Below are positions 11,640 to 22,900 of a stretch of 64,000 bases of DNA, in pieces. The notes beneath the pieces are model-generated. The model searched no databases. It worked only from the letters and a program-made list of their open reading frames with translations, and had not been told where the DNA came from. This DNA is from Siphonodentalium dalli (lineage: Eukaryota; Mollusca; Scaphopoda; Gadilida; Siphonodentaliidae), in contig CP136062.1 of NCBI GenBank assembly GCA_032622095.1, forward strand, positions 197,849,887 to 197,913,886, given 5' to 3'. Positions within the stretch are counted from its first letter, which is position 1, and the number at the start of each line of letters is the position of its first letter. Made by a program: the position numbers and the translations under genes.

Positions 11640-12475
11640 ATTACAGTCAATGGAGTGATATATTAATTAGGACAGTTTAAAAAAAATCGATGCCTCCCAT
11701 CAAGAGGTCTCCCCGAAGATCAATACGAAGTTTGATGATGATCGGATGTGAGTGATATGTAGGGTGTGCGAAACGAAATTGTTGACGAACGTACGACGGA
11801 CGCCAACCCATAGTAACTTGACTCAAGTTGAGCTAAAAACAAACATTCAAATTTGATAGCTCCCATTTAGGTCGTCCTAAATTTTCAAAAAAAAATCTCC
11901 AATAAGTTTAGGCTGCAAGGTGTATCAATGGATTTAAATATGGAACATTTATAAGATGGCCCCTGACAGCAATGATTTTAAACGAAATTAGGAAAACTTC
12001 GATAGCTCCCATCTACAGACCACACCGAAGATCCTTGTGAAGTTTGGGATGAATCAGATAAATGAAAGTGTCAATGACACTGTAGCTCAACATGGGGAGA
12101 GGTTACTGTCATACATTACAGTCAATGGCGCGATAAGGAATGCTGAAAGTAAAGCATGGTTAAGTAATATCAGAGGTTAACCCGAAGAACCATATGAAGT
12201 CAATTGGATGAAAACATATTGGATGTAGGTAATGCGGAAGTATTTAGTAATGTACAGGTGTCTGTATTAAGTAATGTATTTAGTAATACATTTAGTAATG
12301 TACCATGTTTTTTAACGAAATTTGGAAAACTTTGATGGGTCCCATCTGGTGATCACCAGAAGATCCATATGAAGTATTTGGTGACAATCGGTTATGGGGT
12401 ATGTCCTGAAGGGTATGGCGAAGGATTTAGTCACACGAAAGGGTAAGATTCAAGATGGTCGCTGAGAGGATAGGA
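11640..12475 (+). repeat. Degenerate tandem family C, tract 1
   Basis: Repeated blocks resemble 'gatagctcccatcta', GAAGATCCATATGAAG and 'gtagggtgtgcgaa', at irregular spacing of roughly 150-300 bp (for example near 11,716, 12,030, 12,186 and 12,360). The same blocks return at 14,080-15,310. Non-coding. Confidence 0.65.
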
Positions 12476-12519
12476 TATAACCAGGAGAAAACACGCCATT
12501 GTTGTTTAATATGCTTTAA

Positions 12520-13039
12520 AGATATGGGCGGCGTTGGCGTTGGGTATGCTGTTAAAATATTCACCTCCGTCAAAAACCGCCATAAACAGAAAGAATAGTA
12601 AAATATAGACAGACAATGTTCTTACACCAATCAGAAATATGGCATAAATAGTATGTTATTGTCAATTTTCTCCGCTTTATTATGTAAACAAAAGCAAAAA
12701 AACGTTACGTTACTTGGCTTTTGTTTATATCCGGATATGGTAAACATAAAGAGCGTTATTTGTTACTGTTTTCCTGATATGGAAATACTAAAGAGCGTTT
12801 ATATCATTTGTGTGTGATTAACCAATAGAATTGCGCTGTGTTATGTAAACAGAAGCACAACTTCTGTAACAAGAGCAGGCTCTTGTTTACGTACACCATC
12901 GTGCGTCTTGACGACAATATACTATTTACGCGCTGATTATGTTTGGCATATGAACAAAACTATATATTTTTTAATATTCCTTCTATTGATGGCGATTTGA
13001 TCAAATATGATATTTCTGCAACGAACGCCGCCCGTGCCT
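12520..13039. mobile_element. 520-bp MITE flanked by TTAA
   Basis: Flanked by TTAA at 12516-12519 and 13040-13043. The left end reads AGATATGGGCGGCGTT and the right end, reverse-complemented, AGGCACGGGCGGCGTT (13 of 16 matching). A TTAA target duplication is a hallmark of piggyBac-type elements. The interior has two AAAGAGCGTT motifs and no transposase. It lies between the two tracts of family C. Confidence 0.6.
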
Positions 13040-13060
13040 TTAATTTGAACCTGCAACATG

Positions 13061-13440
13061 TTATTATAATAATAATAATAAAAATATTTATTTAGCGCCT
13101 ATATCCCCCGTGAGGGGCCCTAAGCGCTTTACACATTATATAAATACACAATAAATGCACATGCAAAATAAAATCAATAGATATGTGGAATTATATATAC
13201 TAGTAATCATATTTTGTTAGTTTTCTTTGTGTCGGGGTACGTCATCGGAACATAAGTTTTTAATGCAGATCGAAAATCGGTTAGCAAACAAGATTGCCGC
13301 ATTTCATTTGGTAGAGAGTTCCAAATGTCGGGACAGGCTACAGAGAAAGCTCTGTCGCCGACAGTCATAAGATTTGCACATTGAGGACAGAGAAGGGACG
13401 ATTCAGCAGAACGAAGTATACCAGACTGTTAATAGACTGG
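13061..13440 (+). repeat. Dispersed repeat beginning with (AAT)n
   Basis: A short ATA/AAT run is followed by TTTATTTAGCGCCTA and GGCCCTAAGCGCTTTACA, then by 'gagttccaaatgtcggga' and AGAAAGCTCTGTCGCCG. The second half shares a plan with the block at 36.35-36.43 kb (GTTCCAGAGTCGGGGAGCGA). Such GCGC / AAGCGCTTTACA repeats recur in marine invertebrate genomes; the class is not certain. Confidence 0.45.
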
Positions 13441-14079
13441 TATTAGTTCGATGCCGTCAAATATCTATTATAAACGTCAACATAAATATATATACAACGC
13501 GTCCATACGCATGCGACCTACCATTTAGAGTAAGATACAACCTATCCATATGCATGTGACATAGTAAACATATACGTAAATACATGTACGACCATATACG
13601 TGCGACACAAATTCTAGTTAGCAAATTCCATCTCATTAAACCAGATAGGCCTGACAAATATACAACACACATTATGAAAAACTTAGCACCAATAATAATA
13701 AAATATTAAATTTATAAATTAGCCAGCCAATAAGTAACAAAAGTTGTAACACATAACAGATCAGAAGAGCGAATTAGGAGGTAGCTGATGAATGTTATGA
13801 GAATGGCAAGTGCAATGTGGGAGTGGTAGAAATGAGAACAAAATAGGTGGGTTGTAGATGGAAATGCAAGCAGAACGAAATTAGTTAGGAAAAGGTTCAA
13901 AGTTTTAACACTTATAAATGCACAGCATACTTACAGGTTGTCGGGTTTACTATAAATGTCAATCAACCGAAAGACCCAGTTTGAGTTTCAAATAAATGCA
14001 AAATAATAAACAAAAATACGTCCGGTCTATAAAATTTAAATACATCAAGGTGATTCAATTTAAATCTGGGTTCGTTGGA
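13441..14079. other. No gene seen
   Basis: AT-rich sequence with several short chance frames on both strands and no domain or splice evidence. Confidence 0.4.
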
Positions 14080-15310
14080 GCGGGTCACATATTAGAACGT
14101 CCCAAATATTATCACGTTGTGAAATCGGCGTGGTTCAGTTGATAGCTCCCATCTAGATGTAGTACGATTCATATGAAGTTCGTTGAAATTTGGATAAGAG
14201 ATCCAAGACGGTTGCTGGCGGCCATATTTTTCAACTAATTTCGGGAAAAATTGATGACTCCAATCTAGTGGTCACCCAGAAAATTCATATGAAGTCATGT
14301 TTTTCATCGAAAATAGTTCAAATTCGATAGCTTGCCTGTAAATATTCATAACATTTCTCCAATAAATTCCGTAGGCAGGGTGTGCGACTGTTTCAAATTT
14401 GAAATCGAAGATGCTGCCGGTGGCCATGTTTTATAACGAATGTCTGAAAACATCTAGAGGTCACTCCGAAGATTCCTATCAAGTTTGCTGACGATCGGGT
14501 GCGATATGTGACCTATAGGGTGTGCTAAAGGAAATTATTGACGGACGCACACATGGACAGATGACGGACCCAACTCATCCCAATAGCTCAAACTTAACTT
14601 TGTCAAGTTGACCACAAAAATTTGTCGCGGCCATATTTTGGATAGAAAATTGTTCAAATTTGATCTTAATATTCACCCGAAGATCTTTAGGGCGTGCTAA
14701 ATGATTTAGTCATGCAAATAGTAAAATTCAAACTGGCTGCCGATAGCCATGTTTTTGATCGGATTGTTCCCATCTAGAAGTGATCCCAAACATGCCTGTA
14801 ATTTTAAAAACATTTCTCTAATAATTGGCTGCAGGGTGTTCCGATGGATAGAAATGTGAAATCAAAGATGGTCGCTGGCTCCCATCTATAGGTCAGCCCG
14901 ATGATCCATATGAAGTTTTGTGGCGATCAGATGAGGGATGTGGCCTCTAGGGTGTGCAATACGATTTAGTCATGCAAATAGTAAAATACAAGATGGCTAC
15001 CGGCTGCCATGTTTTTCAACGAAATTCTCAAAACATTAATATAGCTCACTTTGAGAGATTACCCCGATGATCCAGTGTTTCATCGAAAATCGTTCAAATT
15101 CAATAGCTCATATCTAGAGGTGATCCCAATTGATTCAAATGTGAAATTCAAAATGGCCTCTGATGGCCATGTGTTTTAACAAAATGCGGAAAAATGGTAA
15201 GCTACCATCTATACAGGTCACACCGAGGATCCATATGAAGTTTGGTGATGCCAAATGAAATTGTTGCCGGACGCACGCACGGACGGCTTGACGGACGGGA
15301 ACCCGCGGCA
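14080..15310 (+). repeat. Degenerate tandem family C, tract 2
   Basis: The same module as 11,640-12,475: CATATGAAGTTTG, 'agatggctgccggtggccatgtttt', 'tctagggtgtgc' and GACGGACG tails repeat near 14,167, 14,280, 14,470, 14,900 and 15,226. Non-coding. Confidence 0.65.
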
Positions 15311-15537
15311 ATAGTTTCTCTTATTCTGGAAACGGTGATACGTCAACGGATACAGGGCGACTTAACGAATCTAAGAACGGGAGGGTAAGCTCACCTCGAT
15401 GTTGTAAAGTCGACAGTAAGTTTAACTATAGTATAAACAACTAAGCGATATTTACAACAACATATCAGCCAGATTGCTCAAATTTATAAGACAATTCAAA
15501 CACACATTGAATAGGCGAACATTAGATCGAATTTGCA

Positions 15538-15849
15538 ATGTATTTGTTCCAGGCACCTCTAATGGATTACATCGGCATTGTGTTTGCGTCCGCTGGGTTA
15601 CCTCCTTCGCAAATTAGACATTTTGCGCCAAGATACTATGTAAATGGTCTGGTCATACTCGTTCCGTACCAAATAATAATGTACTCAATGCACTTGGTGG
15701 CTGCACTTTATAGCAGAAGAGAGCGTCACAAACTACCACTCGTTTATCAGATGACGAAATATTCCCCTGAATATATGATAGAGAAAATTCCAAAAATATC
15801 TATGCAGCAACGCATTTTCATTATGATTTCAGAAATTAATTTCATCTGA
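15538..15849 (+). CDS. Unrecognised 103-residue open frame
   Basis: An ATG-to-stop frame with a hydrophobic middle (around residues 35-55, VNGLVILVPYQIIMYSMHLV) followed by a basic segment. I recognise no family. There is no polyadenylation signal or splice site that supports it. It could be an exon of an unseen gene or chance. Confidence 0.15.
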   Translation: MYLFQAPLMDYIGIVFASAGLPPSQIRHFAPRYYVNGLVILVPYQIIMYSMHLVAALYSRRERHKLPLVYQMTKYSPEYMIEKIPKISMQQRIFIMISEINFI

Positions 15850-15923
15850 AGATATGATAGTAAAACAAGTCATGCTGAACCAATTTTCCTCCTGATTAAG
15901 GTATATTTATACGTTATATACCC

Positions 15924-16006
15924 GGCGTCCGATTTATAAGCGGAATAAAGATCACACGCGCCCGGGTGACGCGGTTGGGGTTTATTTCGCTTATAAATCG
16001 GACGCC
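15924..16006. repeat. Hairpin with 26-bp stem
   Basis: GGCGTCCGATTTATAAGCGG at 15924 pairs with the segment ending 'ttataaatcggacgcc' at 16006, with one mismatch in 26. Outer flanks (ATACGTTATA / 'ataacgtat') extend the symmetry. A half copy, 'cagatttataagcgaaagaaa', lies at 16,172. A small foldback element is likely. Confidence 0.65.
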
Positions 16007-16023
16007 GTGCTCATAACGTATTT

Positions 16024-17243
16024 ATAACACGCCAATTAGCCCTCAGCCAATGGAAGTTATTTAATAAGGTCCGGTGACTTAAAGATCTTTAAGTAGTCGC
16101 ATGTTCTATCAAACGGTATGCCGTGATTACAATAGGCATATTCGTGGTATAGATGTGTTGTAAGCACGGCTTCAGATTTATAAGCGAAAGAAACACCACG
16201 CGCTCTCCACATATATATATGGTAAACGGTGTACGGCGTGTTCAGGTTTCAATAATGTTTTCAGAAAACTTGCATGTCAAAGGACCGACACACGACCAAT
16301 ACCGTGGTGAATAATTGGTACATAACCGACACTGTGGTCGCAATCATAACCATAAACATAAAGTTAGGACACTGACAGCAAAAATGGAAAAATAAATGCA
16401 GAATGTGTTTTCCCTATGAACACCACAAAACAACCGATGTTATTTTTTGACATCGAAAGAAATGGAACTGTGACCAGACCGATAGCTGAATCAGGTGCTG
16501 ATGCATGGTATAAATGTGATAAAATTAACGTGACTTTAATAACCTGTTTCCACAATCAACTAATAAGAAATCAGACATTGAAATATTCCCGTATGGATCA
16601 ACACATCCCATGAATGCGCTTGGACAATTTATGGCTAAACTGAAATCTGGTGACCGAAAACTCTCAGACATTTTTCACGCTGTCTCCGGGAAGTGTGGTT
16701 CACCCCTGTCATTGTGACTCAGCAATCAAGCTCGGACTGATACATATTGTAACATTAAATTTGCTCAAAATGTTAACTCTGTATCAACTAACACATAAAA
16801 TAACATCAGTTCACTCAAACATAAATTTTAGTTAATGATGTGATAGCTAAAGCCTTTGTTCCTTTATATTATGTCTTAAAGGGGTAGGCTCGGTTTGTGT
16901 GTTCTAGATTGGTCGAAAATAGTATTACTCGTAATTGAAAAGCTCACATGAAATAAATGTTTAGAATATAGATGCAGTTAGTAGGAATGTGGTCAATTGA
17001 TCATTCAATCATGTATCACAATTATATGTGTATTTTTATGTAACTGTTATAGATATACTAGTATACACATGCATCCAATTGATCTCTTACGAGTTTTTGG
17101 ATATTTATTGAAATTACCCTCCGTACTCTATATAATGTATGCCCCATTATTTAGCATGCATGTGTGAGTAGGCCTACTGACTACTGGATATACCAGTATG
17201 GCAATAACTGCACTGCATGTTTGCTTCATAACAAAAAGCATAT
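16024..17243. other. No confirmed gene
   Basis: AT-rich, with a 65-codon frame at 16416-16613 and a 61-codon frame at 16650-16835, neither with a recognisable domain. The palindrome CTTAAAGATCTTTAAG lies near 16,078. Confidence 0.35.
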
Positions 17244-17247
17244 TTAA

Positions 17248-17639
17248 CCCTTTACCCAACAAACCGGCCAAAACCGGCCAAATAAAGCTTCAACAGCCTA
17301 AAATATATTCGGTCTGTCTCAATAGAACCATACAAATATGGATATCATTGGAACCGGCTCCTTGACCACATTGTGATAGTTACAGTTATGCCCTGTGCCA
17401 ATGCATTCTCTTATATATGCGAGTCGACCATAGGTCGCCTCGCATATATAAGAGAATGCATTGGCCTAAAATAAATCTTTTTTTAACACTTTTTACCATT
17501 TTTTCTTACATTCTTTAACAATTTTATAATTTTTAATGTGTTAAGCCAATGCATTCTCTTATATATGCGAGGCGACCTATGGTCGACTCGCATATATAAG
17601 AGAATGCATTGGCACATGTCCCTTCTGTTGGGTAAAGGG
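17248..17639 (-). mobile_element. Palindromic MITE, copy 1 (392 bp, TTAA target)
   Basis: Flanked by TTAA (17244-17247 and 17640-17643) with terminal inverted repeats CCCTTTACCCAACA. Inside are two 69-nt near-perfect palindromes (17397-17465 and 17545-17613) that are exact reverse complements of each other, separated by an AT-rich ~80-bp segment. It is reverse-oriented relative to the copies at 21.2 and 34.9 kb. The TTAA duplication and the CCC start suggest a piggyBac-type MITE. Confidence 0.85.
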
Positions 17640-17643
17640 TTAA

Positions 17644-19646
17644 AGATTGAGTTAATTAATCAAGCAGCATTCAACAAAGATCAAATACCATGAATTACTA
17701 ATCTGCATAAGTGTCATATTTCATAAGCTTTTTAATGATGTGTGACCACAATTTGACCAACGTACAATCGTAAATTTGCATTGTCCTCCAATTGGGAATT
17801 TGTGTCAATGTCTATTAATCTGTTTCTGTCCGACCAGCTAGGGGATTGGCATCTATGATTGGGATCGACAGACCCTCGTCCAATATATGTTCAAATCCCC
17901 CTCACGGACATAGATAATTTAATGAATTTTATGAGATAATTAACATCAACCACGATTATGGGGGATTGTGACATTCACAGAAAATTTACATTCAGCATTT
18001 TAACAGAAATACCGCTATTGTATAGGGGAGATTTTGTTGTGCCGAAATATATCTACGGGGAAATAATATAATTTACTGCAGGAATTTACCGTTCAATTAT
18101 ATAAACGGATTTGCCGTAAAGGTTACGGTTGGTTCCAGAGGTATCATAGCTGTCGGCACTTCATACCGTATACGGTATACAGTTTCTCAATACTATTACA
18201 TGTACTTCAGGCAGTGGCTATCAAGGTATTAATCTTTCCAAGTATTTCTGTTAGCCGATATCCAAGTCAATGCACAAGCGAGCATATACATGGCTACATA
18301 TATATTAAACTTAAACCCATTTGAATGACAAAATGTGACATCCGCATGTCAACAGTATAATATTATAACAAACTATTCGCAAATATCATCTGGCCTCTGG
18401 GCATTTTACACCAGTCATTGCTTACCAAAACATTTTCATTTGTATAGGATTGTAAACAACACATAAGCAATTCAACAATCACTGACATGTATTGCCCAGC
18501 CCATTATGATGTCACATGGAGTGCATTGGCCAACAAACTTGAACACTATAATATACCACATGGACCATTAGAATTGTGAGGTGAATGTTATAGGCCTCAG
18601 ATGAAATCCTTATACATAATGCAAATGATCCTTATATAATTCACTCAGAAGTATTTCAATGTTGGCAATAAGATGGGAAGAAGATACTTATGGGAACTGT
18701 TTTTGTGATTTTGCCTCTGATCAGGCTACTACCATTTCACTGTTTTGGGATGTATTAGTATTTTGAATATGCTTATTTAGTAATTGCTAGAAAGAACCAG
18801 ACTGATACAATTCTATTTCATATTATTCTGATGTATTTACTATTATTTTTTTTTGGGCGCGGTGTCCCAAAAAGTTGGCGGGGATTTTTTTTTTATATAT
18901 ATATATATTAATGGACAGAGTGGAATTATTTTGTTAGACCCTGTGTTTGCTAATTTTGTCACGACCCCCCCCCCCCCTCCCCCGGTGCATAGCGAGATTT
19001 CACACATGTTAGTTCAGATCGTCAGTCGCAGATTCCCGTGAATTATGTTGGCGTTGTAGGCTATCGGTACTTATACAATCTCAACGTATATTGATGAACT
19101 TATAATCTGAACATTTCCATTCATTTAATAGAAATCAATGACCACATGCATCTAGCCATTCGACTCTCTGCTTTTATTACCTTAAAATCCCTCCAAATTA
19201 TTAATAGACAATTTAAATATATACTTTTTGACAACTCAATGGGACCATTCATTTAGTTTAAAATGGGTTAAGCCAACTCGCCAGTTGGTTCCGGGCGAAA
19301 AGACACATCCCAGCGCTTGTGCTGTGCGGTGATAGCTCTATATCGATATATCCCCATAGCCAATGTGATCAAGCCGTTGTGTAACTTGTGTTCGATCGGA
19401 TGATACCCATATCCAGAGAGTGAACGTGTCGTCGCCAAGGCAGGTAACCATGTCATCAGAAGACTCTCTCTTTCTCGCTCGCGCTTGAATTGTCTGTCGC
19501 AGACGCTGCCGCTAAAGGCATTGACCCAGAACGTTGCATTCGTATCCGTCACTGGACTTTGACCTATTCACGTAGAAGCAGAATCTTATCAAGAGTACAC
19601 AATCAAACACAATTCAGGAATCCGAATCTGATCAACTGAAAACATA
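17644..19646. other. Upstream region of the PAN-domain gene
   Basis: Holds an (AT)n run (18,892-18,908), a poly-C run (18,965-18,977) and the short palindrome ACCGTATACGGT (~18,165). There is no clear TATA box immediately before the ATG at 19647. The 5' untranslated region and promoter should lie here, but I cannot place them. Confidence 0.35.
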
Positions 19647-19911
19647 ATGGACATTTTTACATTCGTTCTCATTTGGTGTCATTTTTTGACTGTGGCTATC
19701 TGCGTGATTCGTGAGATGCGGTATCATGTTACAGAACATGGATCTTTAAATACAGATAACATTATAGCAGCAACAAAAGTCAACTCTGTTATAGCCTGTG
19801 GAAGGGCATGCCTGGAAAATTCCGAATGTATGTCTTTTACCCATAATGCAACGGCGTGTTACCAGATGAGTGACCACAGCGGCCGCTACTCTGGACTGAC
19901 GGACATCATAG
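19647..19911 (+). CDS. PAN-domain gene, exon 1
   Basis: Starts at an ATG preceded by AACATA. Encodes the leader (MDIFTFVLIWCHFLTVAICV) and the PAN core with the CGRACLENSEC spacing. Ends at donor GTTAGT, one base into a codon. Confidence 0.85.
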
Positions 19912-22900
19912 GTTAGTATGAATACTCACTTTTAATTGCATAATATATACAAACGTGATTGGAGCACAAGTGTTTGCAATTTGTGAAGGATCTCTCCCGA
20001 TTTTATATAATGGAACACAATGTTATCAAAAATGAGGTATAAACGTGTTTACATTTACATGGTGATAGGTTTAGAAATATATTATTTATCATCCAATACT
20101 CCAATGATTATATATAGAGGATCTACAACGAGTCCCCAGTTTATAGCGGAATTTACAAAACGAGTACAGCTCGGTTCAGACCTAATTTACTAGACGAGAT
20201 TTGTAACCTCCACTATAAACTGGGGACGAGTTGTAGATTATATTTATTAAATGATCCAAAACATTGATAAAACATACTTAAATCAACAAATGGGACGTGA
20301 AACTAAAATCGGCTCCCATAAGGCATGCGATGACGTTTCACGTAAATATGCGTTGTTAGCCCGCGTAAAGAAATAGTACCAGATAAATTAAGACTATTTA
20401 ACGTATTTAATGGTGTATATTTAATGAAATAACTTGTCAAACTCTTCATTCATTAGAGTCTGTTGGAAAACTATTGGAAGCCATAGTATTTTGAGACATA
20501 GACGGAATGTAAACAGACGATACACCGGAAGTTAAAGGTCACCTGGCACTATTTCCTATTATGAAACGAACGTTTACTATCAACATTTATAGAATGGGTT
20601 TATTAAATGGGATAAGGGTAGGATCATGTAATAAAATACAATATCTAATCGGGGTCGACGATTAGGTATATAATGGAATATAGTCAACCTGAATATCACG
20701 TGACACACGATGTACCGTTAAATACCAGAATTTATTATATGCTAAGCTATCAAATAGTAGTATTTTTGCAACAGATAAAAACCGTTATCTGTCTAGTAGA
20801 TATCGATATCTCACTCGTATCCATCCGCGCTAAAATTAAAAGTGATTCGGTTCTTGATGGAACACTGCCAGAATTCTGAATGTTCAGGTTGAAAAAACAT
20901 TTAATATGTTTTTTAAACATACTATGATGTTAGCCCCTTTATCTCAACTATCCTTTATCTGAAAAATGAAACTACTTTTATATACACAAGCTCATTACCA
21001 TGGCTGTGCTTGTGTATACAATTGTTTTTGCACCTTTAACTCTTCTTTCGAGTTGGGTTATGGGCCAACTGCATGAGCGGAGCATATACTAAACAGAACA
21101 TCTACACTTTTTGGTTGGATATGGTAATTATCTCATGAGTGATGACAAACAAATGAATTTCCACGAGTGGCTCTGCCAAGAGTGTTTTATAATACCCATA
21201 AACACTGAGCTGCCAAGACAATTGCCAATCTAATTCATTAACCCTTTAGCCAACAGAAGGGCCCTGTGCCAATGCATTCTCTTATATATGCGAGTCGACC
21301 ATAGGTCGCCTCGCATATATAAGAGAATGCATTGGCTTAACACATTAAAAATTATAAAATTGTTAAAGAATGTAAGAAAAAATGGTAAAAAGTGTTAAAA
21401 AAAGATTTTTTTTAGGCCAATGCATTCTCTTATATATGCGAGGCGACCTATGGTCGACTCGCATATATAAGAGAATGCATTGGCACAGGGCATAACTGTA
21501 ACTATCACAATGTGGTCAAGGAGCCGGTTCCAATGATATCCATATTTGTATGGTTCTATTGAGACAGACCGAAGATATTTTAGGCTGTTGACAGAGCCAC
21601 GAGTGGAAATTCATTTTTTTGTCATAACTCATGAGATAATTATCATATCCAACCAAAAGGTGTAGATATCCTCTATATATCTCATCAGCATAATATAATC
21701 GGACGGAGGGTAACCGGAGCCCGCTATTACTAAATATAGTTATTACAGAAATATTCTTTCATTTTGGAATGATTATATTGACTAAATAATGAAGATATGC
21801 AGAAAATTATAAAGATTATAAGCATTTTTACAAACATGATCTGAACTAGTAAAAGGCTGTACATTTGAACTAAAAGAGTTAATTTTCCAGTCGTACTATA
21901 TGAGTGATATCAGTAGGGTTTTATACGGTTTTAGACCAACATTAGTGAAATTCGGGAATGGGTGTCAATCAATTGGGAGTACAAAATTATTTTCTTTATC
22001 AAGTTTGGGGTGGTTGCCAACTTGGTCCCCGAAAATGCCAGAATTCAAAATAAAACGGCAACTCTTCCTGTATTTTACTAACCCCCCCTCCCCCGATATC
22101 GATCCAAATTAATACGATGCTCTGATAATAATATAGTGACTTTCAAAAAGGGGAAATTTAGCTTTTGTTAGGCACGCCAATTACATCTCAGGTAAAGAGT
22201 GTCATTCCATGCAGTAGCTAATACAGCGAATTATGTGAGTATCCCCATGCAGAGGTTATCAATCTGGGGGTAGTTTCTTAGTAGATTAATCAAGATACTA
22301 AGTTGATTAATCAATATACTATGTTAATTAATCAAGATGGTAACTAGAAATGGTGTGCCCGTTCTATACGCTGACATATATACGATTTGGTTTTCGTTGC
22401 ACTCTGGAAGAAAATACAGAAAATTAATCAGAATTATATAATTATGTTGATATATTTTGATGGGAGGTTTGTCCATTTGTGGGGTAACTGCCACATAACA
22501 AAGTGTAGTTCCGGAGGCAAGTGCATTCAAATGTAAAATAAATATAATCAGTTAGGGGTCGAAACGCGTCCACGCTTGAGTCTTGTAATATTTATTATTT
22601 AGAAATGTCCACGGTTCATTATGAATACTGTATAAAAGCATCATAAGTTCATCACCGGACATTTTCCCAGCATCACGACGGTCATTTCCCAACCCGGACA
22701 TTTCCCCACCAGGACATTCCCCAAGTGGCTTTATTCAAGTTTGAAAGGTTTCTAATTGATGATCCAAGCTGTAATTATTATGCTTATGAAAAACCTAAGC
22801 ACAAAACTCTTTTGTCCGTCATTTTATAGACAAAGTGAATATTTAGTATCAACATTAAAACGCCTAAATTGTGAAATTTATATCAAAGATATATTTAGCG

